In this document: piece after piece, positions 1-5,489 of the stretch
Layout: every line of letters starts with the position of its first letter
How positions within the stretch are numbered: the first letter of the stretch is position 1
Assembly: GCA_030641535.1 (NCBI GenBank)
Contig: DAOWHG010000077.1
Span: forward strand, 1-5,492
Source of the DNA: Mycoplasmatota bacterium
GTDB taxonomy: Bacteria > Bacillota_I > Bacilli_A > Izemoplasmatales > Izemoplasmataceae
Length of the DNA: 5,492 nucleotides
Direction of reading: 5' to 3'
Program-made: the position numbers and the translations under genes
Notes under the pieces: generated by a model
The model's database searches: none
What the model saw: only the letters and a program-made list of their open reading frames with translations
Told to the model about the DNA's origin: nothing

Positions 1-716
1 AAAGTAACTTCTTTGAACCCTTTTTCGATTAAATCGCTGATTTCTGCTATAATATCGTCTTTATTTCGAGATCTTTCTTTCCCTCTAGTGTACGGAACGA
101 TACAATATGTGCAGAATTCATCGCATCCAAACATTATGTTAACCCATGCTTTACGTGTATTCTCTCTTATTCTAGGCATGTTTTCCACAATCGAGCCTTC
201 TTCTGAGAAAACTTCGATAACTCGCTCTTTTGAAAGCACTACTGTCTCTAAATATTCAGGTAATTTATAGATGTTATGTGTTCCAAAAACTAAATCTACG
301 TAGTGAATTTTCTTTAAAATACGTTCTACTACTTTTTCTTCTTGAGGCATACATCCACATACTCCAAGAATCAAATCAGGATTGTTTTTCTTATATTGTT
401 TTAGTCTTCCTAATTCACCAAAAACTCTATTTTCTGCATTTTCTCTAACAGCACATGTATTAAGTAAAATGATATCCGAGTTTTCTAAAGTATCACTTTC
501 AGTGAAACTTAAAGCTTCTAAAATACCTTTTATCTTTTCAGTATCAGCTTCATTTGCCTGACATCCGTATGTTTCTATCTTATATGTTTTCCCTTTTCCA
601 AACCCTTTTATATTGAAATGCTTACTAAAATCAATCACTGGAGTAACCTGTGATTTTCTTTTTCTTGCATCTCTAATTGACGGTTTAACAAAGTATTTTT
701 CGTAATCTTTTGACAT
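1..716 (-). CDS. miaB: tRNA-2-methylthio-N6-dimethylallyladenosine synthase MiaB (5' part, runs off left edge)
   Basis: This radical-SAM methylthiotransferase adds the 2-methylthio group to N6-isopentenyladenosine at position 37 of tRNAs reading UNN codons. The 238 codons present start at ATG 716, with the Shine-Dalgarno AAAGGTGA at 722-729 and a 5-nt spacer. After a basic N-terminal extension of about 44 residues, of the kind seen in Bacillus MiaB, comes the UPF0004 domain with its three cluster cysteines: C52 (TYGCQANEADTE), C88 (LNTCAVRENAENR) and C122 (GVCGCMPQEE). The radical-SAM motif CDEFCTYC follows, with C198, C202 and C205, then IVPYTRGKERSR. The rest of the radical-SAM domain and the TRAM domain lie outside the window. 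QANEADTE differs from the common QMNEHDTE, with both changes to Ala, but no ligand is lost. The gene has its own promoter and is separated from ymdB by a hairpin. The motifs make the identification firm. Confidence 0.96.
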   Translation of the reverse strand, partial: MSKDYEKYFVKPSIRDARKRKSQVTPVIDFSKHFNIKGFGKGKTYKIETYGCQANEADTEKIKGILEALSFTESDTLENSDIILLNTCAVRENAENRVFGELGRLKQYKKNNPDLILGVCGCMPQEEKVVERILKKIHYVDLVFGTHNIYKLPEYLETVVLSKERVIEVFSEEGSIVENMPRIRENTRKAWVNIMFGCDEFCTYCIVPYTRGKERSRNKDDIIAEISDLIEKGFKEVT

Positions 717-733
717 AATTATCACCTTTTCAA

Positions 734-762
734 AGTATACAATATATTTTATAATTTGACAA
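734..762 (-). promoter_or_regulatory. Predicted SigA-type promoter of miaB
   Basis: On the minus strand a -35 box TTGTCA (757-762) and a -10 box TATACT (734-739) are separated by exactly 17 bp. Each box differs from consensus at one position. The predicted transcription start is near 727, which leaves a leader of only about 11 nt before the miaB ATG at 716, with the Shine-Dalgarno at the very 5' end. The -35 box overlaps the T-tract of the ymdB hairpin. In DNA this AT-rich a chance match is possible, but the spacing and position make it credible. Confidence 0.65.
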
Positions 763-790
763 ACAAAATGAATAAGGAATCCTTATTCAT
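760..790 (-). terminator. Rho-independent terminator overlapping the ymdB stop codon
   Basis: A perfect inverted repeat has arms ATGAATAAGG (781-790) and CCTTATTCAT (768-777) around a 3-nt centre. On the minus strand it is followed by TTTGTTTG. The 5' arm contains the last ymdB codons: part of Tyr, then Glu and the TAA stop at 783-785. The stem is AT-rich and the T-tract is interrupted by G, so termination may be incomplete. Confidence 0.65.
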
Positions 791-1541
791 AGATGTTTAT
801 TGATTTGATTTTATTTAGATCAGTATCAATTATTATTGAGTTAAATTGCAATGTATTTGATAAATCTTCTTTTATTCTTCTAGGCATTCCATCTAAAAAT
901 TTACTAACAATAATTTCTTTATCTGCCCCAATAACACCATATTTTGTCCCTGTCATCCCAATGTCTGTGATATACATTGTTCCTTTAGGGAAAACCATTG
1001 CATCAGCAGTTGGGACATGTGTATGAGTACCCACTACTGCGGTTACTCTACCATCTAAGTAATGAGCCATTGCAATCTTTTCACTTGATGCTTCTGCATG
1101 CATATCAACGATTATATAATCGCTTTCAATATTTTCTAGAATTTCATCTGCTTTTTTGAAAGGATTATCTAATGGGTCACCCATAAATATTCTCCCCATT
1201 AGGTTAATAACAGTAATTTCCTTATCATTGTATTTTATAGTAATATATCCTTTTCCCGGAATAGAATCATCGTAATTTGCTGGTCTTATGATGTTTGAAT
1301 CATCAATAAAATCGACTAATTCTCTTTTGGAAAAAGAGTGATTTCCAAGTGTAACTACACTTACTCCAAGTTTCATTATTTCCTTATATATTGGTTCACT
1401 AATACCAAATCCACGATCAATGTTCTCACCATTAAGGAAGATTAAATTTGGTTTGTTGTCCTGTTTTATCTTTGGCAAGTATTTACGTAGTGCTTCCATT
1501 CCTCTAGTTCCAAAAACGTCTCCAATAAATAAAATTTTCAT
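783..1541 (-). CDS. ymdB: YmdB-family metallophosphodiesterase (2',3'-cyclic-nucleotide phosphodiesterase)
   Basis: This is a calcineurin-like binuclear-metal phosphodiesterase. B. subtilis YmdB hydrolyses 2',3'-cAMP, affects biofilm and motility gene choice, and is linked to RNase Y. Metal and catalytic residues appear in family order over the 252 residues: D8 (FIGDVFG), E39 and N40 (NGEN), N67 and H68 (LGNHS), H148 (DMHAEASSEK), and H173 with H175 (GTHTHVPTAD). ITDIGMTG then closes the core. The protein is about a dozen residues shorter than the 264-residue Bacillus homologue, at the C-terminus. The usual GNHTWDK motif reads GNHSFSK here, next to the conserved metal ligand. ATG 1541 lies 4 bases after the TGA of the Nudix gene, and only a weak AGAG (1550-1553) precedes it, so translational coupling is likely. 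The adjacent TGA-TAA gives tandem stops for the upstream gene. Confidence 0.93.
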   Translation of the reverse strand: MKILFIGDVFGTRGMEALRKYLPKIKQDNKPNLIFLNGENIDRGFGISEPIYKEIMKLGVSVVTLGNHSFSKRELVDFIDDSNIIRPANYDDSIPGKGYITIKYNDKEITVINLMGRIFMGDPLDNPFKKADEILENIESDYIIVDMHAEASSEKIAMAHYLDGRVTAVVGTHTHVPTADAMVFPKGTMYITDIGMTGTKYGVIGADKEIIVSKFLDGMPRRIKEDLSNTLQFNSIIIDTDLNKIKSINIYE

Positions 1542-1545
1542 TTTA

Positions 1546-2061
1546 TCAACTCTTTTCTATTAATTCAAAGTAACCTGTTTGCTTTAATATTTTATCGTAA
1601 TCTTTAAATTTTCCTTGTTTAAGTTGTTCTATTATTTCTTTCATAGATGCGTATTTTGCATCTTTCACTTCTGATTTATCAATTCTTAAATCCTTTAGCA
1701 AGATGTTTTCTTCTATTAAGTATGTATCTAATATAAAACTAGCATAATTATCTTTTATTGTGTATCTTTTTATGAATTTAAGTTTTTCCTTATTTAATAA
1801 TATACCTAATTCTTCAAAAGTTTCCTTTGCTGCTGTTTCTAATGAAGTGTCACCTGAAATAGCAGATCCAGCTGTACAATCCCACAAAAAAGGTAACTTG
1901 TCAGATAGCTTATTTCTTTGTTGAATAAGGTATTGTCCTTTTTGATTTCTAATCCAGACATTAACAACAATGTGGTATTCATCACCTTGAAGTTTTGTCC
2001 CTCTTGGAACAATTTTATTAAGTTTTTGACCATTTGAGTCATATAAATCAAAGTACTCCAT
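1546..2061 (-). CDS. Nudix hydrolase, YfcD/IPP-isomerase-like subfamily
   Basis: This is a 171-residue Nudix-fold protein whose substrate cannot be read from sequence. It opens with MEYFDLYDSNG and LNKIVPRG, typical of a low-GC Gram-positive subfamily often labelled isopentenyl-diphosphate isomerase-like. The Nudix box spans residues 65-87: G65, then D71 where Glu is usual, K79 where Arg is usual, then E80, E83, E84, G86 and I87. The REUxEExGU metal-binding glutamates are therefore intact. True type I IPP isomerase has a catalytic Cys just before the box Gly followed by GHP. Here that position is A64 and the next residues are GSA, so hydrolase is preferred over isomerase. The start is ATG 2061, because the upstream in-frame GTG (2068-2070) lies inside the Shine-Dalgarno. 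The gene follows the rny-end hairpin and precedes ymdB by 4 bases. Confidence 0.88.
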   Translation of the reverse strand: MEYFDLYDSNGQKLNKIVPRGTKLQGDEYHIVVNVWIRNQKGQYLIQQRNKLSDKLPFLWDCTAGSAISGDTSLETAAKETFEELGILLNKEKLKFIKRYTIKDNYASFILDTYLIEENILLKDLRIDKSEVKDAKYASMKEIIEQLKQGKFKDYDKILKQTGYFELIEKS

Positions 2062-2066
2062 AGTTT

Positions 2067-2073
2067 TCACCTC
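2067..2073 (-). promoter_or_regulatory. Shine-Dalgarno that fixes the Nudix gene start
   Basis: GAGGTGA on the minus strand stands 5 nt before ATG 2059-2061. The in-frame GTG at 2068-2070 is part of this site, so it cannot be the start it serves. The resulting MEYFDLYD N-terminus fits the protein subfamily. Confidence 0.85.
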
Positions 2074-2104
2074 AAATAAGTAAAGCCTTCCTGAGGAAGG
2101 CTTT
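2074..2104 (-). terminator. Hairpin at the end of rny, probable partial terminator
   Basis: A perfect 10-bp stem has arms AAAGCCTTCC and GGAAGGCTTT (2095-2104 and 2082-2091) around a 3-nt TCA loop. The 5' arm begins at the third base of the rny TAA stop (2104-2106). The stem is the most GC-rich element in the window. The tract after it, ACTTATTT, is a poor uridine run that leads straight into the Nudix Shine-Dalgarno. No promoter is visible between rny and the Nudix gene, so read-through probably supplies the Nudix gene and ymdB. The hairpin may therefore attenuate expression, or act as an mRNA-end stabiliser. Confidence 0.6.
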
Positions 2105-3669
2105 TATTTAGCGATATCTTGAGCTCTTGTTTCTCTTATAACAGTAACTTTTATTGTTCCTGGATAAGATAATTGTTCTTCAATTTGTTCTTTTATATCA
2201 CGTGCTATTTTGTAAGCCATTGTGTCATCTACTTTAGTTGGTTCAACTATAACTCTTACTTCTCTTCCGGCTTGAATTGCGTATGCTTGTTCAACACCAT
2301 CAATACCTTTAGAAATATTTTCTAGTTGTTCTAAACGTTTAATATATGAATCAAGTGATTCACTTCTAGCACCTGGTCTTGCAGCACTTAGTGCGTCAGA
2401 TGCAGCTACTAGTACAGCAATAATTGTTTTTGCTTCTTTATCACCGTGATGAGTTTGGATAGCATCAACAACAGCTAGTGGTTCTTTATATCTGTTTGCT
2501 AAGTTAACTCCAATTTCAACATGTGATCCTTCAACTTCATGATCTACTGCTTTACCAATGTCATGTAATAATCCAGCACGTTTAGCTAGTATTTCATCTT
2601 CACCGATTTCAACAGCTAATTTTCCTGCTAAGAATGCACATTCGATTGAATGTCTAAGAACATTTTGTCCGTAACTTGTTCTAAAGTGTAATCTACCAAG
2701 TAATTTTACTAGATCAGGATGGATTCTACCAATTCCAACTTCGAATACAGCTTCTTCACCTTTATCTCTAATAAAACGGTCTACTTCTTCTCTAGTCTTT
2801 TCAACTATTTCTTCAATTCTACCTGGATGGATTCTACCATCAGCTACTAATGATTCAATTGTTCTTTTTGCTATTTCTCTTCTTATTGGATCAAATCCAC
2901 TTAATACTACAGCTTCAGGTGTATCATCAATAATTAAATCTACACCAGTTAATGCTTCGATTGTTCTAATATTACGTCCTTCACGACCAATTATACGACC
3001 TTTCATTTCATCGTTTGGTAATGCTACAACTGAAACTGTTCTTTCACTTGTAACGTCTTGGGCGTATTTCTGTATTGCTTGTGATAGTAAATGTTTAGCA
3101 GTTTTATCTGCGTCCATCTTTGCGTTTTCTTCTTGTTCTCTAATGTATGCAGCAATTTCAATAGCCATTTCGTCTTCTACTCGTTTTAAGATTAAATCTC
3201 TTGCTTGCTCTACACTAAATCTTGCGATTTCAATTAATTTTGCGTTTTGTTCATCAATTAATTTTTCCAGTCTGTTATTTTTATCATCTAATGATTGTTT
3301 TCTACGCTCGATTGTTTCTTCTTTTTTGTCTAAATTAGATTCACGTTTGTCTAGGTTAGAAGTTCTTCTATCCATAGTTTGTTCACGTTGCATTAATTTA
3401 TTTTCAGTAGCAGTTACTTCACTTTTTCTTTCTTTTATCTGCTTATCAAAATCCAATTTCAGATTGTGAATGTCTTGTTTTGTTTCTAGCAGTACTTCTT
3501 TTCTGTGTTTGTCTGCTTGTTTTTCGGCGTCTTCTATTAAATGATTCACTTTTTGACGAGCTTTATTCAATCCTCGTTCAACCACCATGATACGTAGGAA
3601 AAATCCTCCTACAGTACCTAATGTTATAAATGTCAGACCGGAGAGAACTAATATAAATGTTGTATCCAC
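2104..3669 (-). CDS. rny: Ribonuclease Y
   Basis: RNase Y is the membrane-anchored endoribonuclease that starts mRNA decay in many Gram-positives. The 521 residues match the 520 of B. subtilis. Residues 4-30 form one transmembrane helix. A long charged coiled coil runs over about 31-200, with a hydrophobic residue exactly every seventh position at L92, M99, L106, L113, I120, L127 and L134. A KH domain lies at about 211-275 with the GxxG loop G228-R-E-G231 (GRIIGREGRNIR). The HD domain carries H340 (VLRHSIE), H369-D370 (LLHDIGK), H407-H408 (THHGD) and D425 (ASDALSAARPGAR). The end, AIQAGREVRVIVEP to VIRETRAQDIAK, is canonical. The start is GTG 3669, set by GGAGG 7 nt upstream. An in-frame ATG 16 codons earlier (3717) lacks a ribosome site. 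The gene has its own promoter, and the pairing with ymdB is conserved. Confidence 0.97.
   Translation of the reverse strand: MDTTFILVLSGLTFITLGTVGGFFLRIMVVERGLNKARQKVNHLIEDAEKQADKHRKEVLLETKQDIHNLKLDFDKQIKERKSEVTATENKLMQREQTMDRRTSNLDKRESNLDKKEETIERRKQSLDDKNNRLEKLIDEQNAKLIEIARFSVEQARDLILKRVEDEMAIEIAAYIREQEENAKMDADKTAKHLLSQAIQKYAQDVTSERTVSVVALPNDEMKGRIIGREGRNIRTIEALTGVDLIIDDTPEAVVLSGFDPIRREIAKRTIESLVADGRIHPGRIEEIVEKTREEVDRFIRDKGEEAVFEVGIGRIHPDLVKLLGRLHFRTSYGQNVLRHSIECAFLAGKLAVEIGEDEILAKRAGLLHDIGKAVDHEVEGSHVEIGVNLANRYKEPLAVVDAIQTHHGDKEAKTIIAVLVAASDALSAARPGARSESLDSYIKRLEQLENISKGIDGVEQAYAIQAGREVRVIVEPTKVDDTMAYKIARDIKEQIEEQLSYPGTIKVTVIRETRAQDIAK
3319..3360 (-). repeat. Imperfect tandem 21-bp repeat in the rny coiled-coil region
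   Basis: Two adjacent 21-base units, at 3340-3360 and 3319-3339, encode the consecutive heptads SNLDKRE and SNLDKKE (residues 104-117). The units are similar at DNA level, which suggests local duplication of one heptad, although selection for coiled-coil periodicity could also produce this. Confidence 0.5.
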
Positions 3670-3676
3670 ATTTATT

Positions 3677-3681
3677 CCTCC
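3677..3681 (-). promoter_or_regulatory. Shine-Dalgarno that fixes the rny start
   Basis: GGAGG on the minus strand lies 7 nt before GTG 3667-3669. It places the start 16 codons inside the longest open frame and yields an N-terminus that begins directly with the transmembrane helix, as in other RNase Y proteins. Confidence 0.88.
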
Positions 3682-3714
3682 GTTCGTTTTTTTAAATTCA
3701 AATATTATTATTAA

Positions 3715-3732
3715 CATAATTCAAAAATTATG
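3715..3732 (-). repeat. Small hairpin in the rny leader
   Basis: CATAATT and AATTATG form a perfect 7-bp stem around a 4-nt loop in the predicted rny 5' leader. The 3' arm contains the upstream in-frame ATG (3715-3717), which would be paired when folded. The stem is AT-rich and weak, so it may be a chance palindrome. Confidence 0.3.
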
Positions 3733-3759
3733 AGTAGAAACGTTTTTAATAGCTATCTT

Positions 3760-3789
3760 ATTATAAACTCTATCATCTAAAAAAGTCAA
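3760..3789 (-). promoter_or_regulatory. Predicted SigA-type promoter of rny
   Basis: On the minus strand TTGACT (3784-3789) and a perfect TATAAT (3760-3765) are separated by 18 bp. The predicted start near 3753 gives a leader of about 84 nt before GTG 3669. The promoter lies between the recA terminator and rny, in the expected position to begin an rny-Nudix-ymdB unit. Confidence 0.8.
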
Positions 3790-3809
3790 TGAATATAATC
3801 TTATATCGC

Positions 3810-3839
3810 AAAATTAAAAGGCGTTTAAATTAAACGCCT
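3810..3839 (-). terminator. Rho-independent terminator of recA, overlapping its last codons
   Basis: Perfect 10-base arms AGGCGTTTAA (3830-3839) and TTAAACGCCT (3819-3828) surround a single base, so the practical hairpin is about 9 bp with a 3-nt loop. TTTTAATTTT follows on the minus strand. The 5' arm encodes the RecA C-terminal Gly-Val and the TAA stop. On the plus strand the hairpin is followed by AATTTTTC, so it could act in both directions. Confidence 0.82.
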
Positions 3840-4822
3840 AATTTTTCTCTAACTAATGCTTCTATTTCTTTTAATAATTCTGGATTTTCTTTTAAATACT
3901 TTTTAACATTTTCTCTTCCTTGACCAATTTTATCACCTTTATAGCTAAACCAAGATCCACTTTTCTTAATGATTTCTTCTTCAACGGCTATATCAATGAT
4001 TTCCCCAGTTTTAGAAATTCCTTTTCCATAAATAAGGTCAACAACAACTGTTTTAAAAGGTGGAGCTACTTTATTTTTAACTACTTTAACTTTCGTTAAA
4101 TTACCAACTATTTCAGTCCCATGTTTAATTTGTTCACTACGTCTAATTTCTAATCTAACTGAAGCATAAAACTTAAGTGCTCTACCACCAGGTGTAACTT
4201 CAGGATTACCAAACATTACTCCAACTTTTTCACGAATTTGATTTATAAATATAGTGATAGTTTGTGATTTACTTATAGCACCACTTAATTTTCTCATAGC
4301 TTGGCTCATTAATCTTGCTTGAAGACCAACATGACTTGCTCCCATGTCTCCTCTTATCTCAGCTTCTGGTACTAATGCAGCTACAGAGTCAATTACAACA
4401 ATGTCAATTGCTCCACTTCTAATAAGCGCTTCTGTTATTTCTAATGCTTGTTCCCCAGTATCAGGTTGAGAAAGAATTAAATTATCAATATCAACACCAA
4501 GTGCTTTTGCATATTGAGGATCTAATGCATGTTCTGCATCAATAAATGCAGCATATCCTCCAGCTTTTTGAGCTTCAGCAATAGCATGTAATGCAAATGT
4601 TGTTTTTCCTGAAGATTCAGGACCATATACTTCAACAATTCTTCCTTTAGGATATCCTCCGATACCTAAAGCTTTATCTAGTTTAATCGATCCACTAGGT
4701 ATTGATTCAACATTAAGGTGAGTAGAATCATCACCTAAAATCATTACTGATCCTTTACCATGTTGTTTCTCTATTTCTTTCATTGCGTTATCTAATGCTT
4801 TTTTTCTAGCGTCATTTGCCAC
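3830..4822 (-). CDS. recA: Recombinase RecA
   Basis: RecA is the DNA-dependent ATPase that forms filaments on single-stranded DNA for strand exchange and SOS signalling. The 330 residues show an N-terminal oligomerisation helix (DARKKALDNAMKEIEKQHGKGSVM), Walker A GPESSGKT at 67-74, catalytic E97 in FIDAEHALDP, Walker B VVIDS at 142-146, loop L1 around 153-172 (EAEIRGDMGASHVGLQARLM) and loop L2 around 193-218 (INQIREKVGVMFGNPEVTPGG). No intein or break is present. The protein ends in EALVREKLGV and lacks the acidic C-terminal tail of E. coli and B. subtilis RecA, so it is about 20 residues shorter. The start is GTG 4822 with a full-consensus AAGGAGG (4830-4836) 7 nt upstream. It follows pgsA by 56 bases with no good promoter between, so co-transcription with pgsA is plausible. 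No Gram-positive LexA box (GAAC-N4-GTTC type) is visible upstream. Confidence 0.98.
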   Translation of the reverse strand: MANDARKKALDNAMKEIEKQHGKGSVMILGDDSTHLNVESIPSGSIKLDKALGIGGYPKGRIVEVYGPESSGKTTFALHAIAEAQKAGGYAAFIDAEHALDPQYAKALGVDIDNLILSQPDTGEQALEITEALIRSGAIDIVVIDSVAALVPEAEIRGDMGASHVGLQARLMSQAMRKLSGAISKSQTITIFINQIREKVGVMFGNPEVTPGGRALKFYASVRLEIRRSEQIKHGTEIVGNLTKVKVVKNKVAPPFKTVVVDLIYGKGISKTGEIIDIAVEEEIIKKSGSWFSYKGDKIGQGRENVKKYLKENPELLKEIEALVREKLGV

Positions 4823-4839
4823 AAGTAATCCTCCTTAGT

Positions 4840-4864
4840 TTGCTACATATATAATACATAGCAA
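4840..4864 (-). promoter_or_regulatory. 25-bp palindrome upstream of recA (possible operator or leader hairpin)
   Basis: TTGCTA (4859-4864 on the minus strand) and TAGCAA (4840-4845) are perfect inverted arms, 13 bases apart. As RNA the whole element can fold into an 11-bp stem with two G-U pairs and a 3-nt loop. It ends 3 bases before the recA Shine-Dalgarno. An AT-rich core resembling a -10 box (TATTAT) lies inside. It lacks a T-tract, so it is not a terminator. Its function is unknown. Confidence 0.5.
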
Positions 4865-4878
4865 GCATTCTTTTTTCT

Positions 4879-5442
4879 TTATATTGATTCCATAATTATT
4901 TTTTTATTTTTAACAAAGTAATCTATTCCTGAAACTACAGTAAGTACTAATCCTAAATATAGAATATACATCCCAATATCTACAAAGATATCATCATATG
5001 AATACATTAACAATAAAGTAAGTGCTACCATTGTTGTTGCTGTTTTATACTTACCTAATTTACTAGCTGCGATTACTTTTCCTTCACCAACAGCAATTAA
5101 TCTAATACCTGTTACTATAAATTCTCTTGATAAGATAATCAAAGTTATCCACATTGGAACAACTCCTGCATCTGTTAGTAAAAGTAATGCTGCCATTACC
5201 AGTAATTTATCAGCTAATGGATCAATAAATTTTCCGAATGTAGTTACTAAATTATACTTTCTAGCAATATACCCATCTAGAAAATCAGTAAAAGAAGCAA
5301 CAACAAAGATTGGTGCTAAAAACTTAAGTCCAAAATCAAGATCTAGAAACCCTTGTGAAGGATCTGCTTTTGCATAATATGCATATATTAATACAGGTAC
5401 TAATAATACTCTCATAAATGATAATTTGTTCGGTAAATTCAC
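4879..5442 (-). CDS. pgsA: CDP-diacylglycerol--glycerol-3-phosphate 3-phosphatidyltransferase
   Basis: PgsA makes phosphatidylglycerophosphate from CDP-diacylglycerol and glycerol-3-phosphate, the committed step to phosphatidylglycerol and cardiolipin, in the cytoplasmic membrane. The 187 residues match the family length. The CDP-alcohol phosphatidyltransferase motif is complete: D53, D56-G57, A60-R61, G70, D74 and D78 (from TDFLDGYIAR to FGKFIDPLADK). It begins with NLPNKLSFMRVLLVPVLI, the usual N-terminal signature. Hydrophobic stretches at about 10-24, 40-52, 80-92, 96-113, 133-147 and 153-172 fit a polytopic membrane protein. The start is GTG 5442, with GAGGTGA (5447-5453) 4 nt upstream. 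A nearby ATG (5453-5455) is out of frame. The gene has an extended -10 promoter. In B. subtilis cinA follows pgsA, whereas here recA follows directly. Confidence 0.96.
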   Translation of the reverse strand: MNLPNKLSFMRVLLVPVLIYAYYAKADPSQGFLDLDFGLKFLAPIFVVASFTDFLDGYIARKYNLVTTFGKFIDPLADKLLVMAALLLLTDAGVVPMWITLIILSREFIVTGIRLIAVGEGKVIAASKLGKYKTATTMVALTLLLMYSYDDIFVDIGMYILYLGLVLTVVSGIDYFVKNKKIIMESI

Positions 5443-5460
5443 AAAATCACCTCATAGAAA

Positions 5461-5489
5461 ATTATATCATAATCTAGTTTATTAAACAA
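5461..5489 (-). promoter_or_regulatory. Predicted extended -10 SigA-type promoter of pgsA
   Basis: On the minus strand a perfect TATAAT (5461-5466) carries the extended element TGA immediately upstream (5467-5469). A weak -35 box TTGTTT (5484-5489) lies at 17 bp. The predicted start near 5454 leaves a leader of about 12 nt before GTG 5442, with the Shine-Dalgarno at its extreme 5' end. Confidence 0.7.

Noticed and set aside
13..448. Two overlapping plus-strand open frames
   Set aside because: They lie antisense to miaB, whose minus-strand frame carries all the family motifs. They have no family motifs and no convincing ribosome site.
1542..1548. UGA read as Trp (Mycoplasma-type code)
   Set aside because: All five Trp codons I decoded are TGG. 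The only TGA at a gene end is followed at once by TAA, so that site alone does not discriminate, and no in-frame TGA is needed anywhere.
1546..2061. Annotation of the Nudix protein as isopentenyl-diphosphate isomerase supplying DMAPP for the MiaA/MiaB modification
   Set aside because: The catalytic Cys before the Nudix-box Gly is Ala, and the following GHP motif of the isomerase is absent. The pathway link would rest only on proximity.
2062..2070. GTG start for the Nudix protein, three codons upstream
   Set aside because: This GTG is part of the GAGGTGA ribosome site itself, and the ATG at 2061 has ideal 5-nt spacing.
3143..3469. Plus-strand frame of 108 codons rich in Ser, Leu and Phe
   Set aside because: It is the antisense shadow of the Lys/Glu/Asp-rich RNase Y coiled coil, which explains its odd composition.
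3670..3717. 16-codon N-terminal extension of RNase Y from ATG 3717
   Set aside because: No Shine-Dalgarno precedes it, its ATG sits in a hairpin arm, and a strong GGAGG serves GTG 3669 instead.
4878..4883. TATAAA at the pgsA stop codon as a recA -10 box
   Set aside because: No -35-like hexamer lies at 16-18 bp and no extended -10 is present. In AT-rich DNA this alone is not evidence.
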